Below, in pieces: positions 42,058-53,033 of a stretch of 64,000 nucleotides of DNA. Within the stretch, counting starts at the first letter, position 1. Every line of letters starts with the position of its first letter. Location of the stretch: assembly GCA_010202645.1 (NCBI GenBank), contig CP047920.1, forward strand, positions 310,001 through 374,000, read 5' to 3'. A program made the position numbers and the translations under genes. The notes beneath the pieces are model-generated. The model was not told where the DNA came from and did not search any database. It was given only the letters and a program-made list of their open reading frames with translations. The DNA comes from Candidatus Saccharibacteria bacterium oral taxon 488 (GTDB lineage Bacteria > Patescibacteriota > Saccharimonadia > Saccharimonadales > Saccharimonadaceae).

Positions 42058-42330
42058 ATGGCTGAGAGACCAGATATTGAGAATGGCGTAACGGCAGCAA
42101 CGGAAGTGGCGGCGGCTCGGGTTATTCTCGGGACGATCGGCGACACAACGTGGCGAATGTTTGTGCCGAGCATCGGCTGTACGCTGCTGGGTGTGTGGCT
42201 GGATAGTGTGTTTGGCTTGAAGCCGTGGCTGATGTTTGCTGGCGTGGTAGTTGGTTTTTTGGGCGCGTATCTACTAGTAAATAAGCAGCTGGGACGCGTG
42301 AAACGAAAAAAGGAGCGTAAAAATATATGA
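42058..42330 (+). CDS. ATP synthase accessory protein AtpZ/AtpI-like
   Basis: A 90-residue protein with two TM helices (about 35-53 and 58-77: FVPSIGCTLLGVWLDSVFGL; MFAGVVVGFLGAYLL) and a basic C-terminal tail. It fits the AtpZ/AtpI-type gene that opens many atp operons and helps assemble the c ring or import Mg2+. TATAGT ends 9 nt before the ATG. It overlaps atpB by ATGA. Confidence 0.8.
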   Translation: MAERPDIENGVTAATEVAAARVILGTIGDTTWRMFVPSIGCTLLGVWLDSVFGLKPWLMFAGVVVGFLGAYLLVNKQLGRVKRKKERKNI

Positions 42331-43172
42331 TGCAATTATTTGCCAGTGCCGGTCCGCACATTTCAGTCAAGGCTGATGAAGTAGCGAATGTTATGGGCGT
42401 GTCAATTACTAATTCGCACATGCTTGGCGCGCTGGGGCTGATCGTTTTGGTGTGGCTGATGTTTCGGACGCGGGCGGCAGTGCTGGGCAAGAAAAAGCAT
42501 AATTTTGCGACGCGGCTGGTACATTGGACATTTGATGGGCTGTATAACACGGTTCGCCAAGTCATCCCGGACCAGACGTGGGCGCGTCGAGTAGCGCCGC
42601 TGTGCATCACTATATTCTTTTTCGTGGTGGCGCAGTATTGGCTGGGGCTGCTACCGATCGTCGGGCCGATCACCGTGGGAAGTCACGGTACACCGCTGTT
42701 TCGCGGTGGTGTGGCCGACCTGAATATGACGTTTGGCCTGGCTATCGTGACCATTGTCGCCGCACAAGTGTACGCCTTCAAATACCTTGGCTTTAGGGGT
42801 AATATGGGCCGCTACTTTGTTAATCCACTGCGCGATCCGATTATGGCGTTTGTCGGCATTCTGGAGCTGGTGGCGGAGTTCTCGCGCCTGCTTGGGCTGA
42901 GCTTCCGTTTGTTTGGCAACGTGTTGGCCGGCGAAGTGCTGCTGATCATGATCGCCTTTTTGACGCAGTTTATTTCCCCGGCGGCGCTCCAGCCATTTTA
43001 TCTGTTTGAGCTGTTCATCGGTGGTATTCAGGCGTACATTTTCTTTATGCTTTCGACCGTCTTTATTTCCCTGGGTCTCGTACCACATGGCGACCATGCT
43101 GAGTCGCATGATGAATCTGTTCACTCCCCTGTCCATAGTCCTAAACTGGTGCAAGAGAGTGAGCGACACTAG
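42327..43172 (+). CDS. atpB: F1Fo ATP synthase subunit a
   Basis: A 281-residue membrane protein with six or seven TM helices. The conserved helix carries the essential Arg in LVAEFSRLLGLSFRLFGNVLAGE, the proton-channel residue opposite the c ring. It overlaps the AtpZ-like gene by 4 nt and leads the Fo genes. The His/Ser-rich C-terminal tail (HGDHAESHDESVHSPVH) is unusual. Confidence 0.97.
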   Translation: MMQLFASAGPHISVKADEVANVMGVSITNSHMLGALGLIVLVWLMFRTRAAVLGKKKHNFATRLVHWTFDGLYNTVRQVIPDQTWARRVAPLCITIFFFVVAQYWLGLLPIVGPITVGSHGTPLFRGGVADLNMTFGLAIVTIVAAQVYAFKYLGFRGNMGRYFVNPLRDPIMAFVGILELVAEFSRLLGLSFRLFGNVLAGEVLLIMIAFLTQFISPAALQPFYLFELFIGGIQAYIFFMLSTVFISLGLVPHGDHAESHDESVHSPVHSPKLVQESERH

Positions 43173-43205
43173 GTAAGTAATAATTATAAATAAAGGAGAA
43201 ATTAT

Positions 43206-43418
43206 ATGAAAGAATTAGCATTTGCACTCACCTACGCCATTCCGGCTGCGCTGGCAGCGATCGGCGCTGGTATCGTCGGCGCGGCAGCGATGAACGCGGC
43301 TGGCCGCAATCCAGAGAAAATTAACGATCTACGCACCATGATGATCCTCGGTATTTCGTTCATCGACGCCCTAGCGATCATCGGTTTCGTGGCGGCTATC
43401 GTCGGCAAAGTTATGTAA
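43206..43418 (+). CDS. atpE: F1Fo ATP synthase subunit c
   Basis: A 70-residue hairpin of two TM helices. The loop GRNPEK contacts F1, and the ion-binding carboxylate is D54 in SFIDALAIIGF. I see no clear Gln/Ser sodium-binding set, so proton coupling is more likely. AAAGGAG precedes the ATG. Confidence 0.97.
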   Translation: MKELAFALTYAIPAALAAIGAGIVGAAAMNAAGRNPEKINDLRTMMILGISFIDALAIIGFVAAIVGKVM

Positions 43419-43433
43419 TTTGAGGGGTAAATT

Positions 43434-43982
43434 GTGGAGACTATATTGACACAATTTGCGAGTGCCGAAGCGCACGCGGCCGAAAAGGCTGATCTGTTCA
43501 GTTCGCTCGGTATTGATTGGAAGCTGCTGATCTTGCAGACGGTGGCGTTCTTGATCTTGCTGGTGATTCTCCGCAAGTGGGTGTATCCGCCACTGGCAGC
43601 GATGCTCGACAAGCGCGAAAAAGACATGCGCACAGCCGAAAAGGCGGCGCAGTCGGCGCGCGACAACGCTGATAAAGCCGAAAAAATGACCAACGAGTTA
43701 ATGCGAAAAGCTCGGGCGGAGGCCAGTGATATCGTGGCAGCAGCGCGTGAGGAGGCGGCCTCGGTCGTCGAGCAGGCCGCGGCCAAGGCGACTGCCAAGT
43801 CCGAGACTATCGTCAGCGCGGCGCAGGCGGAAATTGCTAAGGAAGTTGAGCAGGCCAAGAAAGCGATACATAACGAAACGCTGGAGTTAGTGGCTGAGGC
43901 AACTGGCAAGGTTTTGCACGAAAAGGTTGATGCTAAGGCAGACGCCAAGCTGATTGCGACTGCGGTCAAGGAGGTTGCCTAG
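43434..43982 (+). CDS. atpF: F1Fo ATP synthase subunit b
   Basis: A 182-residue protein with a single TM helix at about 25-45 and a long Ala/Lys/Glu-rich coiled coil forming the peripheral stalk. The start is GTG at 43434, preceded by GAGGGG. It ends 2 nt before atpH, so the two stalk subunits are co-translated. Confidence 0.96.
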   Translation: METILTQFASAEAHAAEKADLFSSLGIDWKLLILQTVAFLILLVILRKWVYPPLAAMLDKREKDMRTAEKAAQSARDNADKAEKMTNELMRKARAEASDIVAAAREEAASVVEQAAAKATAKSETIVSAAQAEIAKEVEQAKKAIHNETLELVAEATGKVLHEKVDAKADAKLIATAVKEVA

Positions 43983-43984
43983 TC

Positions 43985-44521
43985 ATGGCGCGGACGCTTC
44001 GGCGAAAGTTGGCGCAGCATGCGGCCGAGCGGCTGCTGGCGGGCGATGCAGCAGTGATCGATGAACTAGCGGCGCTGATCATAGCCGAGCGGCGCGAGCG
44101 AGAGATTGATTTATTGGTGCAGGATATTGAGGCAGAACTCGCGGCGCAGGGGACGATTGTGGCGACGGTGGAAAGCGCGCGGGCGCTGGACGCAGCGACG
44201 AAGGATGCAATTAAACGGATACTATCATCTAACTCGGGTATGGAGTCGCTGACATCTGTGGAGGGTCGCTCTGCAGCCCGAGCGTCCAGAAAGGATGCCC
44301 GGAGCGAAGCCCGCGCACCCGAAACAAATGGTAGCGACCACGCCGCTCAGCATGTCGAACTTCCTGATACGGAAGTCCCGAGCGACCGCATCGCTCAGGT
44401 GCGCCTGCGCGAAATCATCCGTTCCGAGTTGATCGGCGGGGTGAAGATTACCACGCCGACTCAAATGATGGACGTGACAATTGCCAAGAAATTAAACGAC
44501 TTGCGGGCGAAGAAAATCTAG
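43985..44521 (+). CDS. atpH: F1Fo ATP synthase subunit delta with inserted segment
   Basis: A 178-residue OSCP/delta subunit. The N-terminal helical region is diverged, while [19 protein letters not shown] near the C terminus is recognisable delta sequence. Residues about 85-137 (starting [17 protein letters not shown]) are a polar insertion with no counterpart in the family and coincide with a palindromic DNA element. Position between atpF and atpA supports the assignment. Confidence 0.9.
   Translation: MARTLRRKLAQHAAERLLAGDAAVIDELAALIIAERREREIDLLVQDIEAELAAQGTIVATVESARALDAATKDAIKRILSSNSGMESLTSVEGRSAARASRKDARSEARAPETNGSDHAAQHVELPDTEVPSDRIAQVRLREIIRSELIGGVKITTPTQMMDVTIAKKLNDLRAKKI
44264..44387 (+). 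repeat. Palindromic element inserted in frame in atpH
   Basis: GGTCGCTC (44264-44271) and GAGCGACC (44380-44387) bound the element. ACTTCC/GGAAGT around TGATAC forms an inner hairpin near 44358-44375. The run CCCGAGCGTCC also occurs on the coding strand of the helicase insertion, so the elements may be related. Confidence 0.7.
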
Positions 44522-44529
44522 GAGGAAAA

Positions 44530-46052
<1,523 letters not shown>

Positions 46053-46056
<4 letters not shown>

Positions 46057-46262
46057 AATTAAGACGAGATTCGGCTGAATTTAAGCAAGCTGCTGATTCT
46101 TACGGTGAAGCTATAGTTAGCGCGCATGATTTTCAATTGGAAACGCATCGTCCAAAGATTCCTAGAGAGCAAGATTATTGGGTGATGTGGAAATCGGTAT
46201 CTCGCCATGTTCTAAAGGCTCTGAGAAGGCAAAAGAAACGCAGAGGAGAAAAGCATGCCTAA
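46053..46262 (+). CDS. Small basic protein between atpA and atpG
   Basis: A 69-residue protein, Lys/Arg-rich at the C terminus ([16 protein letters not shown]), with no recognised family. It starts with GTG at 46053 inside the atpA stop (GTGA) and ends 8 nt inside atpG, so it is coupled at both ends and appears to be a true part of the operon. It may bind the synthase or nucleic acid. No TM segment. Confidence 0.7.
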
Positions 46263-47136
46263 TACCCGCGCATTGAAAAATCGCATTCGCTCGGTGGATT
46301 CGACCAAGCAAATCACCAAGGCGATGCAATTGGTGGCGGCCAGCAAAATGCGCCGCGCCCAAGAGGCGGACAAGGCATCAGCTCCCTACACCATGGCGGC
46401 TGAGGAATTGCTGAGTTACCTAGCCAGCCAAGGTGCGACCGACAATCACCCGCTGTTTAGGCGCCGCAAAATTACCAAGCGCTTGATCGTCGTCATCGCC
46501 AGCGACAAGGGTCTGGCTGGCGCATATAACACCAATGTCTTGAAGAAATATCTGGAGCTGCTGAAGCGCGACGATGAGCGCGGCATTGAGAATCTAACCT
46601 TGACAATTGGGCGTCGGGCGTCGCAGTTTGCCTCGCGCCTGAAGGATACGAAGATTATCGGTACGTACGAGGACTTGCCAGATCAGCCGTCGGGACTGAC
46701 CTTTCATACGATTTTGAACACTGCCATTAGTATGTTTGAGAATGGCGAGGTTGACGCGGTGACGCTGGTGTACACGCGGTTTGTCAATAGTATGGTGCAG
46801 ACGGCGGAGCTGTCGCGCTTGCTGCCGGCGGGCACTAAAGCCTTAATTGATCCGAGCGAGGTCTCGAACACAGTTTCTGATGCCAAGTACGAGCCGAGCA
46901 TTCCGGAAGTGCTGGACGCCGTGGCGAATCGTTTGACGGGTGCGCGGCTACTCCAGGCGCTGCTGGATGCCCGCGCTAGTGAGCACTCCATGCGGATGAT
47001 GGCCATGAAGAATGCCACCGACAATGCGTCTGATCTGGTGGATGACTTGACGCTAGCGATGAACAAAGCCCGTCAAGGTGCAATCACCCAAGAGTTGGCC
47101 GAAATTTCTGGCGGCGTGGAGGCGATGGAACAATGA
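46255..47136 (+). CDS. atpG: F1Fo ATP synthase subunit gamma
   Basis: A 293-residue central-stalk subunit. N-terminal KNRIRSVDSTKQITKAMQLVA and C-terminal MMAMKNATDNASDLVDDLTLAMNKARQ are the two helices of the coiled-coil rotor, both well conserved. GAGGAGAAAAG precedes the ATG at 46255. The stop overlaps the phosphatase start. Confidence 0.97.
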   Translation: MPNTRALKNRIRSVDSTKQITKAMQLVAASKMRRAQEADKASAPYTMAAEELLSYLASQGATDNHPLFRRRKITKRLIVVIASDKGLAGAYNTNVLKKYLELLKRDDERGIENLTLTIGRRASQFASRLKDTKIIGTYEDLPDQPSGLTFHTILNTAISMFENGEVDAVTLVYTRFVNSMVQTAELSRLLPAGTKALIDPSEVSNTVSDAKYEPSIPEVLDAVANRLTGARLLQALLDARASEHSMRMMAMKNATDNASDLVDDLTLAMNKARQGAITQELAEISGGVEAMEQ

Positions 47137-47690
47137 GCGTGTACTTTGTATGGCACGGCGAGAGCTTGGCTAATGTCAATGGCACAGCGGCTGGTGCAGA
47201 AGACGATTCTCCGTTGACCGAGAAAGGCTTACGCGATGCGCAGGCGGTGGCGCGAGAAATCACGAAGCGCATTACAGCTGGCGAGCTGCATATTAATAAA
47301 ATTGTCAGTTCCCCGCTGCAGCGAGCGCAGAAGACTGCAGAGATTATTAGCCACGAGGCTCTTGGCGAATTGCCAGTTGAGATTGATCAACGCTGGCGCG
47401 AGCGCGGGATTGGCAAAGCTGCCGGAATGAAGCACGGCACGTGGTATCACCTCGAGGACGACCCGGCGGCGGGCGTCGAAACACGGCAGGCTTTTTGTGA
47501 GCGTGTAGCCGAGGCTTATGACGAGTTGGCGGGTCTTTCAGAGGATGTGTTAGTCGTCTCGCATAATGGCGTATACCGAGCGCTGCAAACGTATATACAT
47601 AATGTTTCGCCGGAAAAGTTTGTCGAGATGCCGGGGCTTGGTAATGGTGAAATTGTTGAGATTGCAAAACAAGGAGAATCAAATGAATAA
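47133..47690 (+). CDS. Histidine-phosphatase superfamily protein (RHG motif altered to WHG)
   Basis: A 185-residue phosphoglycerate-mutase-like protein with FVWHGESLAN at the N terminus, SSPLQRAQKTAEII and VVSHNGVYRAL. The catalytic His is kept in both motifs, but the first Arg of RHG is Trp, which should weaken phosphate binding. It overlaps atpG by 4 nt and the next Nudix gene by 8 nt, so it belongs to the atp transcript. Substrate unknown. Confidence 0.85.
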   Translation: MSVYFVWHGESLANVNGTAAGAEDDSPLTEKGLRDAQAVAREITKRITAGELHINKIVSSPLQRAQKTAEIISHEALGELPVEIDQRWRERGIGKAAGMKHGTWYHLEDDPAAGVETRQAFCERVAEAYDELAGLSEDVLVVSHNGVYRALQTYIHNVSPEKFVEMPGLGNGEIVEIAKQGESNE

Positions 47691-48129
47691 CACAACCCTA
47701 TTCGTCAGTACTGTTGTCGTAAAAGACGGCAAGCTATTGGTTGTTCAGGAGGGCAAAGATAACTACGGGCAATTAGGCACGTGGAATTTTCCGGCGGGAC
47801 ATGTCGAGCCGGGCGAAGGTTTGGTGGAGGCGGCGGTGCGCGAAGCGAAGGAAGAATCTGGCTATACAGTTGCAATTGACGGTGTTCTGTCGGTGCTGCT
47901 GAAGAATGTCGATTCCTGTATGTCGCTGGTTGTGTTTTTTCTGGGACACATTGCCGATGATTTTCTTGTCGCGCGCGAAGAAGGAATCCAGCAGGTTGAC
48001 TTCGTGACGTTAGAGGCTTTAGAGAAACTGAACTTACGCTTTCCTGATGATATGATAGAACCAGCTCGTCGAGCATTGTCGGATAAGAGTTATTCTTTGG
48101 ATATAATTATGGATTATCAGGAAGTATAG
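47683..48129 (+). CDS. NUDIX hydrolase within the atp operon
   Basis: A 148-residue protein with a canonical NUDIX box, GHVEPGEGLVEAAVREAKEESGY. I chose ATG 47683 over the longer frame because AAGGAG lies 6 nt upstream and the protein then begins at the domain. It may clean up nucleotides such as modified NTPs. Its place between atpG and atpD is not standard. Confidence 0.9.
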   Translation: MNNTTLFVSTVVVKDGKLLVVQEGKDNYGQLGTWNFPAGHVEPGEGLVEAAVREAKEESGYTVAIDGVLSVLLKNVDSCMSLVVFFLGHIADDFLVAREEGIQQVDFVTLEALEKLNLRFPDDMIEPARRALSDKSYSLDIIMDYQEV

Positions 48130-48156
48130 ACGCGATATGAAAAGTGAGATTAATAA

Positions 48157-49599
<1,443 letters not shown>

Positions 49600-49603
49600 C
49601 CTG

Positions 49604-50029
49604 ATGAATTTGAAGCTGGTAACGCTCGGTGGTGTCAAGCTGGATGAAACGGTCTACTCGGTAACTATTCCGACGATTGACGGCGAGATTTCGGTGCTAC
49701 CGAGCCACGAGCCGCTGGTGACGGTGGCCAAGGACGGCGTGATCACCGTGCGCTGGCGTCAAGAAGATTCTGATAATCAGTTGGAGTATTTCGCAATTTC
49801 CGGCGGCGTGGTGAAAATTGATTATTCATCGGTGCAAATCCTGGTGGACGAGGCTGATCATGGCGACGACATCATCGAGGCGGAGACTCAGGCGGCCCTG
49901 GAGCGTGCCATCAAAGCCCGCGACGAGGCCGGCGACCAAGTCGAACGCGAGAAAGCCAAACAGCTCATCGACCGGCACATGGTACGGCTAAAGGTAGCAG
50001 ATCTTCATCGGCGCAAGCGACGGCGGTAG
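49604..50029 (+). CDS. atpC: F1Fo ATP synthase subunit epsilon
   Basis: A 141-residue subunit with an N-terminal beta domain (TIPTIDGEISVLPSHEPLVT) and a C-terminal helical hairpin (ALERAIKARDEAGDQVEREKAKQL). It follows atpD by 4 nt and ends the operon. The basic tail RLKVADLHRRKRRR is notable. Confidence 0.95.
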   Translation: MNLKLVTLGGVKLDETVYSVTIPTIDGEISVLPSHEPLVTVAKDGVITVRWRQEDSDNQLEYFAISGGVVKIDYSSVQILVDEADHGDDIIEAETQAALERAIKARDEAGDQVEREKAKQLIDRHMVRLKVADLHRRKRRR

Positions 50030-50103
50030 TAGATTGTTTACGGTGTCATTTTAGGCGCACGTTTGATTACGATGTGCCTTGCGGTCGGTTACGGACACCC
50101 AGT

Positions 50104-51162
50104 TTATCGATTATCCAGTAATTGGCGGACGTCGTCGGTGCTGGTGGTGTGCATCAACTGCTCGCGCAGCTCCTTGGCGCCGTCGAAGTCGCGGATGTAG
50201 ATTTTGAAGAAGCGTTTTAAGGTTTCGTAGGGGCGTCCGAGGGTTGGCTGGTAGTGGTCGAAGAGGTCGAGGTGGTAATGTAATAAGGCGATTAGTTCAG
50301 ATTTGTGATGGGCAGCTAACCTATCCTCGGTCGAGGAGGCTGTGATGGGCGCGTCAAGCCCCGTCAGCCGAACGCCACGGGCTGGCGAAGCCACCCGTAA
50401 AGAGTACTCCGAGACAGAGGATAGGTTAGCTGCCCTCCTAAAGCAAAACGGATCGCTAAAAACTCCCCGCCCGATCATCAGGCCATTGACGCCGGGGTGC
50501 TGGCGGGCGAGCTCTTCGCCGTGAGCGCGGTTGCGGATGTCGCCATTGATGGTTAGTAGCGTCTGCGGGGCGATTTCGTCGCGTAGCTTGATGATGTCGT
50601 CGATGAGCTCGTAATGGGCTGGGACTTTACTCATTTCTTTTTTGGTACGGAGGTGGATGGTTAGGTTGGCGAGGTCCTGTGCCAGTAGCGTGCCCAGCCA
50701 TTCTTTCCACTCGTCAACGCGTGAATAGCCGAGCCGTGTTTTGACGCTGACTGGCAGTCCTGCAGTTTTGGCGGCGGCGATGGCGGCGACCGCCACGTCG
50801 GGTCGGCGGATGAGCGCTGCTCCCCCGCTTTTGATGGCGGATTTGGCGGGGCAGCCCATATTGATGTCGATACCGTCAAAGCCGAGCTTGGCGCAATGGG
50901 CAGCAAATTGCTCCATATCGCCCGGCTCGCCGCCCCAGATTTGGGCGACCAGCGGATGCTCGTCGTCGGTCTTGACGAGCCGCCCGGCGATAGCTTTGTC
51001 GCCAGCATGCACCCAGCCGGTGGCATTGGCAAACTCGGTGAAAAACACGTCGGGTGCGCCTGCCCTTTTCACGACATGGCGAAACACCACGTCAGTGACG
51101 GCTTCCATCGGCGCCAAGATAAAAAATGGCTGCGGCAGATTGTCCCAACATGTCATGTTCAT
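50104..51162 (-). CDS. dus: tRNA-dihydrouridine synthase with inserted segment
   Basis: A 352-residue flavoenzyme that reduces uridines in tRNA D-loops. FILAPMEAVTDVVFR opens the TIM barrel, the active-site Cys lies in INMGCPAKSAIKSGGAAL, and NGDIRNRAHG and MIGRGVFSDPFCF complete it. Between MIGRGVFSDPF and the C-terminal helical domain (LIALLHYHLDLFDHY) about 42 residues (242-284) are encoded by a palindromic element and are absent from the family. It follows the Fic gene by 4 nt. Confidence 0.94.
   Translation of the reverse strand: MNMTCWDNLPQPFFILAPMEAVTDVVFRHVVKRAGAPDVFFTEFANATGWVHAGDKAIAGRLVKTDDEHPLVAQIWGGEPGDMEQFAAHCAKLGFDGIDINMGCPAKSAIKSGGAALIRRPDVAVAAIAAAKTAGLPVSVKTRLGYSRVDEWKEWLGTLLAQDLANLTIHLRTKKEMSKVPAHYELIDDIIKLRDEIAPQTLLTINGDIRNRAHGEELARQHPGVNGLMIGRGVFSDPFCFRRAANLSSVSEYSLRVASPARGVRLTGLDAPITASSTEDRLAAHHKSELIALLHYHLDLFDHYQPTLGRPYETLKRFFKIYIRDFDGAKELREQLMHTTSTDDVRQLLDNR
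50310..50435 (-). repeat. Palindromic element inserted in frame in dus
   Basis: A perfect 19-bp inverted repeat, GGGCAGCTAACCTATCCTC at 50310-50328 and its complement at 50417-50435, bounds a 126-bp element. Inner hairpins include AGCCC...GGGCT around 50360-50380. The frame stays open. Confidence 0.9.
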
Positions 51163-51166
51163 GTTG

Positions 51167-52078
51167 TTAGTCCTTTGCTAAACAATATACTTTCCGCGAT
51201 AAATAGACGTAGCGCCTCCAGCTCGCCGCGAACCTGTGCTCGCTCCAGATAGGTATAGTACGCTCGCTTGCGCTCTTTGGCAACGAGGGTGGCACCAACC
51301 CCAGTTGCAGGGCCTGGACAAAGAGCAAGAGTCGCCCGGTGCGACCGTTGCCATCGCTAAATGGATGGATTTTTTCAAATGTCGCATGAGTACGGGCTAG
51401 CCATTCAATCGACTCTGTTTTGGGCGATTTGTTCATTTCATCAATACACTCGGACATCGCTTCAGCAACCCGCAGATGGTTTACTGTTGTGACACGACTA
51501 CCCGTGATGCGCACACCGTGCCGGCGGTAGAGTCCGGCGTCGGACACCAGCGTATTCATCAGCCGGACGTGCGTTTGCGAGATCAGCTCTTCGCTCCACG
51601 TAAAATGCGTCCCTTCTTTGTGTAAGGCATCCAGCAGAAAGTAGAGCGCAGTGCGGTGGTTACGGGCCTCTATCTGTTCGCGCGCTGTCTTGTTGGCGAG
51701 AACGCGATTATCATCGTTCAGCACCTCTGCGACGTCTGCTAGGGTCATTGTGCTACCCTCGATCGTGTTCGTGTGGTAGGTCAAGTGGAGCGTCAGGATG
51801 TCAAGTAATTCTTGATTCGCCAGGAGTGTTCGGATCGTCATGCGGCTGGCCTGGGCGGCACGTTCAGTAGCGAGGTGCTTCGCCTCGTCGATGGTGTCCC
51901 GCCCGAGCATCTCTTGATGTAATAGCTGAATATTCGCCAGGTTTTTGGCGCGCGGCGACATGTGTTGGTGTACCCAGGCGTTGAGTGTACGCACCGGCAC
52001 ATCTAAGCGACGTGCCAGTTGTTCTTGGGTAAGGCCTGTCCGCATCAGAATTTCTTGGAGTAATTGCGCTGCGTTCAT
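51167..52078 (-). CDS. Fic-domain AMP transferase with N-terminal HTH
   Basis: A 303-residue protein. Residues 14-45 form an HTH (LTQEQLARRLDVPVRTLNAWV). A helix with the inhibitory motif TNTIEG (103-108) then occurs, and the Fic core has HPFSDGNGRTGR (238-249) with catalytic His238. Fic proteins transfer AMP (or another moiety) to a target; the N-terminal TNTIEG makes it a class II, self-inhibited enzyme. TAATAT ends 6 nt before the ATG. A perfect palindrome between its -35 and -10 suggests that its own HTH represses it. It is probably a toxin-like or regulatory protein. Confidence 0.94.
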   Translation of the reverse strand: MNAAQLLQEILMRTGLTQEQLARRLDVPVRTLNAWVHQHMSPRAKNLANIQLLHQEMLGRDTIDEAKHLATERAAQASRMTIRTLLANQELLDILTLHLTYHTNTIEGSTMTLADVAEVLNDDNRVLANKTAREQIEARNHRTALYFLLDALHKEGTHFTWSEELISQTHVRLMNTLVSDAGLYRRHGVRITGSRVTTVNHLRVAEAMSECIDEMNKSPKTESIEWLARTHATFEKIHPFSDGNGRTGRLLLFVQALQLGLVPPSLPKSASERTIPIWSEHRFAASWRRYVYLSRKVYCLAKD

Positions 52079-52093
52079 GTCGTGATATTACCA

Positions 52094-52109
52094 AAACATC
52101 ATGATGTTT
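52094..52109. promoter_or_regulatory. Perfect 16-bp palindrome in the fic promoter
   Basis: AAACATCATGATGTTT lies between TTGACA and TAATAT on the reverse strand (18-bp spacer). A further ATGTTTT half lies upstream, near 52122-52128. It is well placed to be the operator of the Fic protein's own HTH. Confidence 0.7.
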
Positions 52110-52522
52110 GTCAAATAGCACGATGTTTTCTCGTAGTCTGATGGTATGGTGGCGAGGGTCTTTGGGATGTACAAGTGGCTACCCCTGTCTGACAATCACT
52201 CCCCCAAAAAGGTGAAATCCCCGCGTCATCGTTGACGCGGGGTGGTGGACTCAAGCGGTTCTGCTCGGAGCTGCCCGGAGGGCTGCTGCTACGAGTGAAC
52301 TCGCGAGTCCTGGGCTTGGGGCCCCGCCGACCAGATGCATCCGGATACACCTGGTGGCGGGGTGGAGGTTATCTATACAGATAGCCTCCAGGGACTCTTC
52401 CCGGGGACCTTCCGGGAAGAGTGAGGGTGGAAAACAACGTTGTTTTCGCTGCAGACCGGCCCGTTGGGGCCCTAGCTTGTCTGCCATACGCCGCCGTGCT
52501 ATTGCGACGCATGTCCCCTCAG

Positions 52523-52593
52523 TGGATGTGGCGGGAGTCGAACCCGCGAGGCTCGGCGGTTTTTAAGACCTAGCCTCCTGACCCAGCACACCC
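52523..52593 (-). other. tRNA-like element (acceptor plus T arm, no D arm)
   Basis: On the reverse strand GGGTGTG (5') pairs with CACATCC (3'), with a G3-T70 pair as in tRNA-Ala and tmRNA. Discriminator A follows, and T arm GCGGG-TTCGACT-CCCGC is canonical. The middle 39 nt fold as one hairpin (GAGGCT/AGCCTC) instead of D and anticodon arms. CCA is not encoded. It may be a tRNA remnant, a mimic or part of the larger RNA. Confidence 0.5.
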
Positions 52594-52723
52594 TTGATTC
52601 TTTTCCGGACTACCGGTCGGCGAATCAGGCCGAGGGCGGACGGACGCCCTGTTGCTGGCCGGGGAGGCCAGCGGGTTTCGGGGTCGCACAAACCCCGACC
52701 GCCAAGAGAACCGCTAAAAACGA

Positions 52724-52900
52724 TCAGCGCTTGCCAAATTGCTTCTCGTCCTTAGCGACCGCCTTTTTGGCGGCCGTTCCCCAGGAGCCGATCTGGCGAC
52801 CAGCCTCCTGGAGCTTTCGGACTTCAAAGTCCGAAAGCCTTTCCCCGGCAGCCGCCTTGTCCAAGGCGGCCTTCCGGTCGGCAGGATTCCACGTAGCCAT
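52724..52900 (-). CDS. Small basic protein inside the structured unit
   Basis: A 58-residue ORF, MATWNPADRKAALDK to KDEKQFGKR, probably one or two helices. GAAGGGGGTGA precedes its ATG. Its coding DNA contains two perfect hairpins back to back (8 and 11 bp), so it may be either a translated ORF in a structured mRNA or chance within an RNA gene. The amino-acid composition looks protein-like, so I lean towards translated. Confidence 0.5.
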   Translation of the reverse strand: MATWNPADRKAALDKAAAGERLSDFEVRKLQEAGRQIGSWGTAAKKAVAKDEKQFGKR

Positions 52901-52946
52901 GAGAGTTTTTCACCCCCTTCCTGCCGCAGTTGCGGCGCGTAGAAAA

Positions 52947-53033
52947 GAGCTAACTCCCCTGTCGAACCATGCTTTTGTGCGAAGCATGGTCAGGGCTTGG
53001 TGTCATTCGCGACACCTCACCGGAAGTTAGCTC
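52947..53033 (-). ncRNA. Three-way junction at the 5' end of the structured RNA
   Basis: P1 pairs GAGCTAACT with AGTTAGCTC (9 bp, 52947-52955 and 53025-53033). P2 is CCCTG...CAGGG continuing into ACCATGC/GCATGGT (bulge TCGA). P3 is GGTGTC/GACACC (52999-53016). The 87-nt fold lies just after the promoter and could be a riboswitch-type leader for the small ORF; it matches no class I recognise. Confidence 0.7.

Noticed and set aside
50030-50103. Terminator of the atp operon
   Set aside because: Only weak, interrupted pairing (GGTGTC/GACACC with a long loop) and no T-tract; not reported as a feature.
52523-52593. Functional tRNA-Leu (TAA)
   Set aside because: A loop CTTAAAA is present, but only three pairs support an anticodon stem, there is no D arm, the length is too short for a leucine tRNA with variable arm, and CCA is missing.
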